A stretch of DNA of 64,000 bases from Prostheceraeus crozeri (taxonomy: Eukaryota > Platyhelminthes > Polycladida > Euryleptidae): the NCBI GenBank assembly GCA_907163375.1, contig CAJQUW010008720.1, forward strand, positions 1-64,000, given 5' to 3'. The notes beneath the pieces are model-generated. The model was not told where the DNA came from. It saw nothing but the letters and a program-made list of their open reading frames with translations, and made no database searches. Shown here one piece after another: positions 22,401-33,993 of the stretch. Numbering within the stretch: the stretch's first letter is position 1; every line of letters begins with the position of its first letter. Made by a program: the position numbers and the translations under genes.

Positions 22401-23446
22401 TAATTCATGATTTTAGCATGACACTTAAAAAATTGCAGAAATCTTACTAATTTCCAATTTATAATGTTACCCTCTATCAATTGGCCTACTTAGTTTCCTT
22501 GCCTGATACTACCTGAAACCTTGATGCTGTAAACCTAGTACGCACTACATCTACCGGATGAACAAGGAGTAAAACATAAGCTGTTTTTGAATTCCTACCC
22601 AGTCTAAAACAGCCGTGTTACATTCTCCAATATCTATTCCCGAATGAAACCCGGGTCAGAGTGAGAAAAAGAAATGGAACCCTCAATTGAAGCACAGTAT
22701 AAAAATGATCACGCTGAAAATGATGCGACGCTTGAACTTTCCTACTGAATTTCAGAAAAATATTCATTGTTTTTAAATCAAAAACTTTAGCACCGGTAGG
22801 TCTAGAAAAAATGTTAAATTTTTATTCAATCTCAAGCACATTATTTCAAAAAGGAGACCATGTAGGTGTACGCTTACAGCTAAAATACAATTTAACTCAC
22901 ACTTCATGGAATAATAACTTGGCTTGTAGCATGAGTGATCGTCTTACCTTCTTTTCCGAGGCCTCCAGCACGTAAACTTGAGAGAATCGGCAGAAATTGA
23001 GTCACACAGGTATTCGATTCACACATCTTCTACCATACTTCCTTTAGTTCGAAGAAGATTCACGAAATCATAGTTTGCCATTGTAAAGAATCAGCATGAA
23101 AAGTCGTTGGCACATCCAGTGAAAGCTTTACAATTCACAGCCCTTCTGTTCGAGTGAGGAGCGCACATCGAAACGAGCGCAGCAGTATGGCCATAGACAG
23201 TAAGGTCACGCATTTTTAAAAGAAACGCAAAGTAAGTCAATGCGCGCGAAAGACGGCGGGCGAGGACACGCGCACACTATGCGTGAGTCACTCTATAAAG
23301 CAATGATCCTACGTGTAAGGCAAGATTGATGTTGTTATGACGTCATTCGATCGTATTATACAGAAGTCCTCGACTGAAGACATGCAAGGAAGAAACAAAC
23401 GCTCATATTAATGTAGACCTGCAATTATTAATGAAGTATGGGAAAT
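19439..23446. other. No gene seen; AT-rich non-coding
   Basis: Long stretch without a supported gene. Small features: a segment at about 20400-20460 with gacgtttcccgtcctgacgc and tttatcaaggcct, which recalls the 3' ends of some dispersed retroelements (weak); a hairpin at 20977-21014 whose arms contain cacggaat and attccgtg; and a TTAA-CCCCTTCACTGCGGC string at about 20585 that resembles a piggyBac end but has no partner. Confidence 0.4.
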
Positions 23447-24227
23447 ATCCCTGTGGGAACGCATCTTGCTAATATCAACAGATTATCTGGCGAGGTAGCG
23501 ATTTTGTGGATAATTTTTTTGAAGGTTCATTTTCGTGTAAAAACTATCTCCGCATGTGAAAATGGTCATCATTTATCCAAAAACATGTGTAAAATTAAAA
23601 AACGACAGGTGGCGAAAAAGTTGCTATAATTAGTTGGTAGATATTTGTTTACTAATGCGAGCTGATTTTTCGCCAACCGGCGAAATCGTGGATATTGTAG
23701 CAACTAATTAGTGGTAAGTAGTAATGTTCGTATATTACCTTCACATGAAAATATATTGTATACTCAGTCTGATCTGATAAAAAGGGATCTTTTTTAATTC
23801 ACGAAGGCTTAAACTAAAAAAAGCATTTATCTTCCATAAATGTTGCAGTAAATACTATGATATTATTCAAATATTTGTCATTGTTGTAAATTATTGAATG
23901 TCAAGAGATGTTATGAAAATTGATATAAGCGGATTCTCTATATTCTCATCATTATCAAAGAATGATAGTCTGCACTTATTTCTTAGATGGATTAGCCATA
24001 TGTGGGGGATACTGAGGAGGTGAGGGAGAAAATAGAGCCTCGGCTGTAGAGGCGGATTACTTAAGAAAATAAGAGAGAAAGTCAAAAGTAAAAGGTGACA
24101 TACAGAGCGCGAATTGTCGCCGGCGAACTTCGCCAGCGAATATCCCGCAAATATGACTGAACTATGTAGCATGATATTCTGCAGCTGACATTCGCCAGTT
24201 TTTCGCAAGATTCGTTCCCACAGGGAT
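23447..24227. mobile_element. MITE-like element with 23-bp inverted termini
   Basis: ATCCCTGTGGGAACGCATCT at 23447, continuing to TTGC at 23469, is matched at 22 of 23 positions by the reverse complement of 24205-24227. The interior holds further gcgaa/ttcgc-rich segments (for example ttcgccaaccggcgaa near 23670 and cgccggcgaacttcgccagcgaa near 24118). No transposase is encoded. A target duplication is not obvious, so the superfamily is undecided. Confidence 0.75.
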
Positions 24228-24757
24228 GGGTGCTGCTATTGTGCTTGTCTGTGAAATCAAACTGCATGTTCATCGACTTCGCTAGTGCAAGTTACACTGT
24301 TCAAGTTCTATTCCATTGTTCACGTGTTTGTCTTAGAGATTCGGTTCCGTTTTGACACTAGCTGCTGGCTAGTGATAAAAAGTTGTGACTTTTCAATCAT
24401 TTGACGTAAACATTGTTATCATGTAGCTAAACAGATGATTTCAGAAGTCCGCTTACTGCACTGTTTAATGCTAACAATTACATAAGTATGCAGGAATATT
24501 CTTGTTACATCGACAAATTAATTCATAAATATTTGTAAAATGTTTCAGATATGAACATTTAGGTGATTATGATAATATTTTTCAAATAATAGTCAAAGAT
24601 GTATCAAAAATTATTAAAAAATATCAAATATGCAGTATTTGATTGTTTTATAAAACAATTATCTAATATTTGTAAAATTTGTCACCATCAGTCAGATATT
24701 AGATAAATTATCTTGGTTTTTTCAACCCGGGAATACTGTAAGAATTGAAAAGAATAA

Positions 24758-25137
24758 TCTTTATTTTATGAATGCGAATTTATCATGAATGTTCAACCGG
24801 GATTTATGCATGAATCATCAATGCAAGTTTTTAAGATATTATAATTGCGTATTTTTGGTTCAATAATGATAATCGATGTATTTTGACAATGCATATAAGC
24901 TTTCCAATCATTAAACATGCTTACCAACAATGATTTTCAATTTTGAATGATCTTTATTTTATCAATGCGAATTTATCATCAATGTTCAACCGAGGTTTAT
25001 GCATGAATCATCAATGCAAGTTTTTGAGATATTGTAATTGCGTATTTTTGGTTCAATAATGATAATCGATGTATTTTGACAATGCATATAAGCTTTCCAA
25101 TCATTAAACATGCTTAACAACAATGATTTTTAATTTT
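24758..25137. repeat. 192-bp tandem duplication, two copies
   Basis: The segment starting atctttattttat at 24758 recurs at 24950 with about 95 percent identity by eye, including gtatttttggttcaataatg and gataatcgatgtattttgac. There are two copies only and both are non-coding. The high identity suggests a recent duplication. Confidence 0.9.
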
Positions 25138-27628
25138 TAATTTTCCATGGATTTATTGGAATCATCGATCATGGATTCTGTGTCCATGGCTGGGCTACTA
25201 GGGTTTAGAACGCCAGAAATTTCGTAATTTCCTGTTTTATTTCTTCCAAAGTCTCCACGTATGTTCTTACACATATAATTGCGAATTCTCTGTTCTCCAT
25301 AGAAAAGTGATTCACATGCATGTGAATATACATATAGCGCGCATTTTGTGATTGCTTGAAGATCCTGCATTTCAGAGTGCTGACAGCTTGGCAGGAACGT
25401 AATTTTTGAGAGTAGTAACTTCGAGACTGTAAAATTAAACGCAAGCTGATGCTAAAAGCAAGTGGAAACTATATATAAACTTCTTGTTTTATGAACGCAA
25501 CGCAAGTATAATTTTTCTGGGCAAAGATATTTAATAATATACTTCTGATTTGTTTCCGGGTGTATGGCGAAGGCCTCGCAGCACGGAGATTTCTTCAGAC
25601 AGAGAGGAAGTGAAATAAAACACAGTCCGCTCCATTCTTATTACAAGCGGTGAAACTCTGAAATTTAGGTAGGCCGACATGGCTTTAAGACTTCATTCCA
25701 GACTTTGTTTCCTCTTTTAGTCTAACTGTTGCACACTCGGAAAGAATTGATAGCAAATAGACAAATTAAATTAATTACATCCGTGTCATTATTGAGTTAA
25801 AACTTTGAATCAGGGATGCGGAGTCCTTTTGATAGGACTGACTCCGGGTGGCAAGATAGCCTATATAGTTTTTTGAAAATAGCGCTAGCAACCTATCATA
25901 GATCATTATAGGCTTACTTGAACCTTTTTTATTGATTATTGCTGTATCCTCGACTGGCTCCTCGCATCCTTTGCATTATATTTAGGGTAGTTATGGGTCG
26001 GAGTCCGATCATTTGATAGGACTCCGCATCTTTGCTTTGAATGCACAGCATTTTGCTGAATCAGGTTAATGGCTTTTCTTGAGAGAACGTAGCTTGTGTA
26101 CAGGCCTTATACTCTTGCTGACATAACTAGAACAAAATTTCCAAAAATCCACGACTAATTTTTCGTTCTCACCATCAGATGTAAATTCAGCACCATGAAT
26201 GTGTGGGGCGTAGCACAATTTTGAAGAGATCTTTTGTGGCCTTTTCAGGAGAATCACCAACGCAATCTTAACTTCACCAGCCACTTCAAATTTTTCACAC
26301 AATTTATATTTGTCAGGCTAAATTGCGCTTAGACCGTTTTCTTTTGCAATTACTTTTTTTTCCTCGAATGCGATGATAAACATCGACACGTGATAAGTTC
26401 GATTCTGCGGATGAACAAAAACTATATAGCTCTAAAATTCTACAAGATACGCAGGCCTATGCAGGGATCGCAATTTACCCAAGACGGAAAATCGGGAAAC
26501 TGGGGTTTGAATGCATAAATTTGAAATATTTGCATTAGACTAATTTCGCAGAAAAACTTGTTGCACCGAGAACCAACTATGTTAGTCAAAATGTTCGCAG
26601 TGAAAAACAATTGCTTGTTCAAAATCCAGTTTATTCTATTTTGAGAAAACCAACTTTTCTCCCTCTCTTAACTTCTTTGTGACAAGTTGCATATTCACAA
26701 ACCTCTACAATAAATTATCACGCGTTAATGGAAGCACACTGTATCATGAAATAACGCGAATTCCCAACAATCACCGACAATCCATTCCTCAAAATATTAA
26801 CAATATTTACAAATTCAACAAAATGATAGTCTCAGTACATTATGTGTACTCCTCCAACAAAATTGTTCAAATTTGATTGCTAGAGGCAAATCGGCAATCA
26901 TTTCAGAAGACGGTCAGGTTAGCACAAGCAAAGACACTCATATACAAAAATCACAGGATATATAATTTTCTAATCATCAAAAATAGACGTCACAGCCGAG
27001 AACAAATGAATGGTCAAATTACCACAAATGAATACAAAATTTCCTTAATGAAAATATTGGCTGATGAACTGAATGGGACATTGAAGACAAATAGAAGTGA
27101 TTGACTTAAATGTTATTGTGTTTTTTCTTACTGCTTCAAAATATTAATAAATATTTCACATCTATCATCTCAGTGCATACGACTAAATCCGAGCACATTG
27201 ACAATTAACTGAACAAAACCAGAACCTCGTATTACATGTATATACCTATCTGGACGTGCACTAAACTATTGTATGTTTTGCAGAATATATCTGACAACGA
27301 AAGAGCCCCAATGCACAAAAAGCTGTCTATGACTATTAGTTTACATGTCGACTGAGGCTTTCTGTCAGTACGTGTCTTAAGAGCCTGAAATTCACCCGCA
27401 CAATTTCTCAGATAATCTTTTCTCTTAAATGTGGAAGTTGCATATATTCTTCATACATACTTGCATGTATTTTTACATGCTTACATAAGGTGGGTCAGGA
27501 GCTTTGATTGTGGTAGATTACAAATTCGCTGAAAGACATGGAAAATGTGCAGAATCGTCTTCTGCAAATCGGCCTTCAAATGGCACGAGATAAATATTAC
27601 AATTCAGATAATGAATACTTCACAGTCA
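25138..27628. other. No gene seen; may include PCF11 3' UTR
   Basis: AT-rich. Any PCF11 3' untranslated region extends from 27628 downwards. The first AATAAA on the minus strand that I noticed is at 26635-26630, about 1 kb past the stop, and I cannot confirm its use. A short direct-repeat pair with ggactccg and tttgatag-like words is seen near 25815-25840 and 26000-26030. Confidence 0.4.
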
Positions 27629-28084
27629 TCAAGATGCCCAAATCGGTTCATCTTTGACAGGGGTGGCAGGTTCATCAATTTCATCACACACTGGAGTATT
27701 AGGGCTAGAATCGTTAGACTGAATCGTGGATTCCACAGTTTCATCTTGCACAGGAGTCTGGGGCCCTACATTAGTCGTTGAATCGATATTCGATTTTAAC
27801 GATGCAGCAGTGTCATTTTCATGAGGAAACTGATTTTCATCAGTTAAAGGAGTACTAGGTCCGCATTGACCTTCTTCGTCTTGTAATGGCGTTTCCGGCG
27901 ACATTGGCTCACCTTTCGGCTCAAGTTTCATCATGGGTGGAGCAGCTTCCGATTGATCCATAGGTTCAGAGTGTAGAATATCCTTTTCTATGTGGTCATC
28001 ATCACACCCTTTCATGTCGTCTCCGACTTCTTCATTCGCAGGCAGTTCCTCCTCTTCCGGCTGGTCACCTGTATTTACTATCAC
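27629..28084 (-). CDS. PCF11: PCF11 terminal exon, acidic tail and stop
   Basis: Acceptor TTCAATTTTAG above 28084, phase 0, and stop TGA at 27631-27629. It encodes about 151 residues rich in Glu, Asp, Pro and Ser, with repeated motifs of the type SPETPLQDEEG, GPSTPLTDE, GPQTPVQDE, SPNTPVCDE and EPATPVKDEP. Animal PCF11 proteins also end in an acidic Thr-Pro and Lys-Glu-Glu-rich tail. The 'x-TP-(L/V)-x-DE' units recur five times, about 13-36 residues apart, and look like possible proline-directed phosphorylation sites; that is inference. Confidence 0.85.
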   Translation of the reverse strand: MIVNTGDQPEEEELPANEEVGDDMKGCDDDHIEKDILHSEPMDQSEAAPPMMKLEPKGEPMSPETPLQDEEGQCGPSTPLTDENQFPHENDTAASLKSNIDSTTNVGPQTPVQDETVESTIQSNDSSPNTPVCDEIDEPATPVKDEPIWAS

Positions 28085-28198
28085 CTAAAATTGAAAGAAA
28101 TCCGCTTACTATCAACATTGACACAAGATGGCAGTGTTGTTTCAGAGGATCACTATTTAAATGAAGTGCAGCGATTATTAGACACTCAAATGACTTAA

Positions 28199-29028
28199 CT
28201 AGAGCGACCAACTGCGCTATATTAATAATTTGCCAAATACTTCTTTAGGCAATGATTGATTCTGTCAAATGTACTAAAATTTGTCTTCATTCATCTATAT
28301 ATTCCCGATGGAATCATAACCACGAAATATTGAAAATATATTTTCATCTTCAATACCAGCAAGGCTTATCTAGGTCTATCCTTGCCGACTCGTAGATAAT
28401 GCCATGCTTCATGAGAAGTAATCAATAAAGATATACTCAGTCCCAATTTCGTTCGCCACTGACAGATTTACGCAACTAAAAAATTGCGCAATCTCTTGGA
28501 CCCTCTTTTGCAGAATATAAGTGATTTTCACCAGACCGACCGAGATGAATCCAATAAACAGCCGATTTTGTTGAATTAACAGAATCACATGTGCAGCAAT
28601 AACTTATTCACCATTGTCATCATTAATTTGTGCTACTACATGCATTTTCTTTTTTAATACATAACATACTCCTTCAAAGTAGTGCCATCTTTCGTAAGAT
28701 TGATCAATCACCATTCAAATGATATTACCTCCTATACTGTTACATCACCCAACTTAATATCTCATTGACTTTATAATGTACTCTTGCAATAATGCTCTCC
28801 GTATGAATAAATTCATCATTCAAATTATACCGAACATCTTAATCCACTCAAAAGTCCATACAAGCAAGCTGCCTCGAAAATGTGAAATTGGTTTGATCTT
28901 TAATCCATCGACGTTAGGAAATTTTGACTAATGTCTTTCTGGAAAATTTTCATCAAAACAGAATCTAATGAATGTAAAACTTATTTAAATCTACCGGTTT
29001 ATTTCGCTAATTCTATTCAAAAACACGA
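28199..29028. other. PCF11 intron sequence, nothing distinct
   Basis: AT-rich intron between the terminal PCF11 exon and a LINE fragment. I see no coding segment or repeat boundary. Confidence 0.5.
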
Positions 29029-30090
29029 GTTCTTCATCATCATCCGTTTTACGTCCGCTATTCCGTCGTCGGCTGGGTTGGACGATTGCCTCTGATGGTA
29101 GTTCTCCATCTGGCGCGATCCTTTGCATCTTCTTCGCAGAAGCCCATTATCCTACAGTCTGCTGGAACTGTCTCCTCCCATGTGATTCCAGGTCGTCCTC
29201 TGGGGGTCCGCCCTGGCACTTCTGACTTCCACATCTTCACCTTATCATCTGTGTTCCTCACTACATGACCGTTCCACCTCAAACGCCTTCTCATCGCTTC
29301 CTCCATTCAAACTAGGCCCAGTCTTCGTAGGAGGTCGTCGCTGGGTATTCTCTCTCTAGACACACCACAAAGCCACTTGACCATTCTTCTTCCGGCTCTG
29401 ATCATCTTCATTTTGTCTTCTGTCTTCATGGCCCACGTTTCACTACCATACAGCATGCTGTTCCATACACACACGTAGTACACTTGCCCCTTCATCCAAG
29501 GAGGTGCCGCCCGTGATGTCAGGAAAGGCAACAGCTCGTGGAATCGCTTCAAACCACAACGTATCCGTGTAGATGCAGCTGCATCCGCTCCACCACCACC
29601 ATCCAACATGTCACCAAGGTAGCAAAATTTGTTCAATGTAGTGCAGACCTGTTACCTCCACTTCTTTTCCGTCACCCATCTTCGTTACTGATAGCATGTC
29701 ACCCCTACATCGCTAGCATGCAAACCCATGAGTAGATACTGCTGTTATGTTTCCTCTCACACCACTACATCTCGTGTGCATCCATCTACCGCAGTTCATG
29801 CATCTTATAGAGACTGCACCGACTCCTTTGCCACACAAACCATATGGATACATTCCAGAATCCAGTCTTATCTGAGCTACCTGCTCTATCATTCGTTCAA
29901 TCATCATCGTATTATCGCACTTCACCTTCAAACTTTTCGCCTCCAAACATGTCCTCCATACCTCAACTTTACCCGTTAGTTCCTCCGCGCTGCTTTCCGT
30001 AACCACCAAATCGTCGGCAAAGAGACCTTCCCTTGGCAAGCCTTCTCTAGCCTCAGATGAGACCATGTTTATAAGAGTTGGCACAAGAAA
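29029..30090 (-). mobile_element. LINE fragment, reverse transcriptase 3' part
   Basis: The minus strand carries the end of a non-LTR retrotransposon. From 30066 down comes the RT catalytic box LFADDLVVTESSAEELTGKV, then a zinc-binding segment CGKGVG...CMNCGRWMHTRCSG. From 29636 down comes FCYLGDMLDGGGGADAAAST, VWNSMLYGSETWAMK, and then a C-terminal domain with RLRWNGHVVR and GRPGITWEETV. The frame is interrupted near 29720 and by a stop at about 29307. The 3' end near 29029 shows gatgatgatg, a common LINE tail of this group. The 5' part (endonuclease and RT palm) is missing, typical of 5' truncation. Confidence 0.85.
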
Positions 30091-30881
30091 TCACTAGAGT
30101 TTAATGACAATTTGTGAATCACTGCAAATGGAATATGAGGGTCCGCATGATCACTTGTGAAGATATTCTACACTTTACTTTGATAAATTGCATTCAAATG
30201 AATTGAAAAGCAAATTTATTTATTATAAGTGACGTAGATAGTAATTGCTTATCAGCAGATTATCCAGCTGCGAAAATATCATAGATATAATTATACACAT
30301 CATAGATACTTTTCTAATGTAAAGGGAGCACATCGTGATGTTTCAACATGATAATGATAACTTTCCACACACAAATGAAGTAGAAATAAGGCGAATTAAT
30401 AGATTAATAATAATGAGTTGGCTTTAATCGGAAACTTCATGTGAAAAACGGATTAATAGTTTTTATAAAATTGAGAAAAAAACCTACTTCCATGTTCACG
30501 GTCACTTGTTTAATTATAATTTTATCCACAGACTATGGATCGAGCTGTTTGATAAATCAATGTGAGACGCGTGAAGAATTCAGCATTAAAAGTTCGATGG
30601 TAGGGTCAATTACAAAAATGAATGCAACATTTTTATCAAAACTGAATGAATTGGTAAATGGCTTAGTTTAGTGAAACATTGGGCTAATATGCGATCTTTG
30701 AAGGATTTTATTCAATAATTTGAGCATTGTGCTATGATCGCACGATCGATCTGATAATGCTGTGACTCACAATTTTTACTCCGTTTATCTAACTGCTATA
30801 TCAGTTCATGCAATTTAATACCTGTTCTTAACATAAATGTCCCATAGTTGCAATTTTGCTTCTTTAACTTCCGGACGAATA
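30091..30881. other. PCF11 intron sequence, nothing distinct
   Basis: AT-rich with no supported gene or repeat. It ends at the TTAA target site of the piggyBac element. Confidence 0.5.
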
Positions 30882-33285
30882 TTAACCCATTAACCGGCAG
30901 CGGCATATAAATAGATCATTGTACATAGGAGCAGGTATTCGTTATGTATTCATTATTTAAGATACAATTTTGGTATATTTCTTTTAATATAGCGCTATAA
31001 AACAGAATATGGATCTAAACAATGCGATTCAACCCTTTAATCATAGGCATCACGTGATTAATTATTTGATTTTTTCTACATTTTTTTATAATTTCTTATC
31101 TACAGCACACTGAATATCAAAATGTAATTTTGTCATCCTGTGTTTATTTTTTATTGCATAAATGACCAGACCGTATAGTTATACAGCGTTGAATTATTTT
31201 AGTCTGGCTCTAAAGAGTAATTATTTGCAGTGATCTAAAAATAGATCACTGCATGAAAGCGACTATTTCAGCTTTTCGCCTAAATTGTTTTTCTAATTCA
31301 GAATTCAGACATTATCATTGTGTAATAAAGAAAATAAGTGAACATTATTATAAAATCATCCATTAACTATATAAATGTGAAATACTTCATTATAAAACGC
31401 CCAGAAAACTATCATAAATTACTCAATAATAATTAAAACAAACAAAATCCATATAAAAGTTTATTCTTTATTCAAAAATGATAATGCACATTATGTTATC
31501 GTCTATGGTAGGGAATAAAGCAACGCTTGCAGAGAGTTATGTCACATTTTCCACAGTATGACAATGGTCGAGATCTACAGTTCTGTCCCTGACAATGCCG
31601 TTGATTGGAACGCATCACTATATGATGATCGATACCATCAAATCGAAAATCAATAGTTGATCTTGCGACTCCCGTGATGTGACTTGCCCGATGTCTAGAA
31701 AGCACAGATGGCTGCCCATAAGTCAATTTCATATACGATACGGCAACATTTCTCGTAAATTCAAGAAGTGAAAGCTGCTCCATCTTGTCCACTATTTCTC
31801 TGTGAATGATCCATGCGTTCACAAGGGCCATCTGTATACTTCGCATCAATAGAGAGAAGTACCATTTCTTGCTTCGTATGCCAATTGCATAATGAGATGC
31901 CAGCCAATCGTGATGATCAACACCTCCCATATGACGATTGTATTCGGCAATTGCGCGGGGCATTTCAATATCAAGTTTTTTCTTTTCTGTTCGACTGTAA
32001 CGTGCAAACTTTACCTTCGGCTCGACTGAGGAGTAATTTCTGGCTATGTGAACAAAGTTATTATCGTTCCACTTGATAAAGAGAAGTTGGTTGGCTTTGT
32101 CAAACGTCTGATGAGTTGATCCTCTTTGCTTCATCTCCTTATTTGAGGAGAAAGGGGCCTTCTTTGTTCGGTTAGCGCGTATTGTCCCAGTGGCCCTGAA
32201 GCCCATTTTCGCAAGTGTGACCAAAAGAGACGGACTGGTGAATAGATTGTCAAAGAAAAGTTCTTTCCTTTGAGGATGATCGATTTTTGACGCAAGTTGC
32301 AAAACGATCCTTCCGCCCATTGGAATCTTGCACAGTTTGGCATCTGTTTCCTTTCCTTGGTAAAGGAAGAAGTCGTAGACGTAACCATTATCGCTACACA
32401 AGGCCCACAGCTTATAACCAAAACGGATCGGCTTTCCGCGTATAAACTGCTTTAGTCCATGGTGCCCAAAATATTTTATGATCATTTCATCAATTGACAG
32501 ATATTTGCTGAAAAAGCCGAAATGCTTGAAATTTTCGTTGAGAAGATCAAATAATGGTTTAATTTTGAATGATCTATCTGCTTTATTGATTGGATCTATG
32601 AGAAGGTCATAATCATTGCAATGAATGAATCGTTTGATTGCCAGAAACGCTTTGACAGGCATGTATTCGCGAACTAGCGGTACTTGGAGATCGGGATCTA
32701 AAGACCAATAATGCTCTTGTGATGGTAATCGATGATACCCTGTAAAAAGCATAACGTTGACAAAGGGCATCTCACTACTGTAAGAGGTACGTTTCTCTAA
32801 ACTGTTCTGCTCGTATAACTTCTTTAATCAAAATTATTGTAAAAAACGAGTATATCTTTCACATCATTTCGTATCACTCACGGCGTTTTTCTGCAAAGTG
32901 TAGTTTTTGCCCTTTTATCAACGACATACAAATATCAAGAAGATTTTGAGGTCATAAATTGCTTTTTGGTATTCAAATAATGTTATTCAAATACTACTTA
33001 TATAGTACAAAATAGTAGTGCAGTGACTCACAAAAATGTATTATGTTATTTAGATTAAAAGTCCATGAAAACTTCCAGTGGTCGTGCAGCCCAAAAATAT
33101 ATATATTGTGATAATTCTTCGCTCTCCGGCAGCGATCTATTTTTAGATCAGTCTGAAAATCGATCACCGTAAGTGAAGTCATCTTTGGGACGAAAATATA
33201 TTATTTAGTACATCAAATTACCGCAGATTCCAACTTTGTATCGAGTAAGTCCGAATGCTTCTACAGTTGCCGGTTAATGGGTTAA
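30882..33285 (-). mobile_element. PiggyBac element with perfect 14-bp termini
   Basis: TTAA (30882-30885) is followed by CCCATTAACCGGCA. At the other end TGCCGGTTAATGGG (33268-33281) is followed by TTAA (33282-33285). The 14-base inverted termini are identical. Subterminal motifs agatcatt / gatctaaaaatagatca occur near both ends (about 30917, 31232, 33130), as expected of transposase-binding repeats. The element is 2.4 kb and carries one long transposase frame on the minus strand, inserted into a PCF11 intron in the same orientation as the gene. Confidence 0.93.
31496..32770 (-). CDS. PiggyBac transposase, long uninterrupted frame
   Basis: The frame from 32770 is 424 residues without a break. 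Catalytic aspartates of the DDE_Tnp_1_7 core lie at about D94 (SIDEMIIKYFG), D174 (LFFDNLFTS) and D285 (MGGVDHHD). The C-terminal cysteine-rich domain is complete (CQGQNCRSRPLSYCGKCDITLCKRC, residues about 395-415, shown here in part). The frame stays open upstream to about 32825 (LKKLYEQNSLEKR), so the start is uncertain; the usual acidic N-terminal 100 or so residues are absent or sit on an upstream exon. The enzyme would cut and paste at TTAA. Intact frame plus intact termini make this the best candidate here for a recently active element. Confidence 0.9.
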   Translation of the reverse strand: MPFVNVMLFTGYHRLPSQEHYWSLDPDLQVPLVREYMPVKAFLAIKRFIHCNDYDLLIDPINKADRSFKIKPLFDLLNENFKHFGFFSKYLSIDEMIIKYFGHHGLKQFIRGKPIRFGYKLWALCSDNGYVYDFFLYQGKETDAKLCKIPMGGRIVLQLASKIDHPQRKELFFDNLFTSPSLLVTLAKMGFRATGTIRANRTKKAPFSSNKEMKQRGSTHQTFDKANQLLFIKWNDNNFVHIARNYSSVEPKVKFARYSRTEKKKLDIEMPRAIAEYNRHMGGVDHHDWLASHYAIGIRSKKWYFSLLMRSIQMALVNAWIIHREIVDKMEQLSLLEFTRNVAVSYMKLTYGQPSVLSRHRASHITGVARSTIDFRFDGIDHHIVMRSNQRHCQGQNCRSRPLSYCGKCDITLCKRCFIPYHRR

Positions 33286-33871
33286 GACGTCTCTGACCGA
33301 TAATCAAAGTCAGTTCGAGAAAAACGTTTGCATAAAGCGTAATGACGCAGTAACTTGACGTAGACGGTGGAGTAGGCCAAGGTACTGTCGACGGCTAAAA
33401 TTCTGCATGATGTTCTACAAAGAATAGCTATGAAAATCCTTGATCATTGAGAAGGGAGAGGGAGGGATCCAATAGTGTTGATATCAGTGCTAAAAAATCC
33501 AAGCTGATCTTAATAAGCAAATCCGCCATGACGCTGCTTTTTTTGGCAATAAATTGATTTAGAGCTAGTGGTTTGATTTCTTGTACATGATCTTTTTGAC
33601 AGAATTCATAATCCGGAAGATTCTTATCCCTGTTAAAAACGAACTTTAGCTCGAACGTTCGATTCACTCCATTGCTGCATGATGATACAATCGTTTTATG
33701 ATATTCTTAAGTTGGCAAGAAAGTTTGAGTTTTGAGAAAGTTGAGTTTTATGTTATTCCTGATGTTAAAATTCATGCAGAAATCACTTTGTGCTTGTAAA
33801 TCGTTAAACATGCGCAGGGCATCACTTTTTAAAAATTAAATAACTTAAAGCTTTCAGGTTTTTTTATATAC
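33286..33871. other. PCF11 intron sequence, nothing distinct
   Basis: Short AT-rich intron segment between the piggyBac element and the exon at 33872, with no supported feature. Confidence 0.5.
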
Positions 33872-33991
33872 CTTGACTCCGTCGTCATCACTGCTGCTTG
33901 AGTCATCCGCATCAGGTTTGTATACAGCTTCCATTTTACCCTCGAGGACTTTCTTTAGAGCCAAGTGAGGATCAATAGCCATGTCGACAGC
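33872..33991 (-). CDS. PCF11: PCF11 exon, acidic linker
   Basis: Acceptor TTCTGTTTTAG above 33991; donor GGTATAT below 33872 (weaker than the others). Length 120 (40 codons), phase 0 at both ends. It encodes AVDMAIDPHLALKKVLEGK, then an acidic/serine run DADDSSSDDDG. No known motif. It is included because it has good splice sites, is fully open, and keeps frame between the second zinc finger exon and the terminal exon. Confidence 0.75.
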
Positions 33992-33993
33992 CT

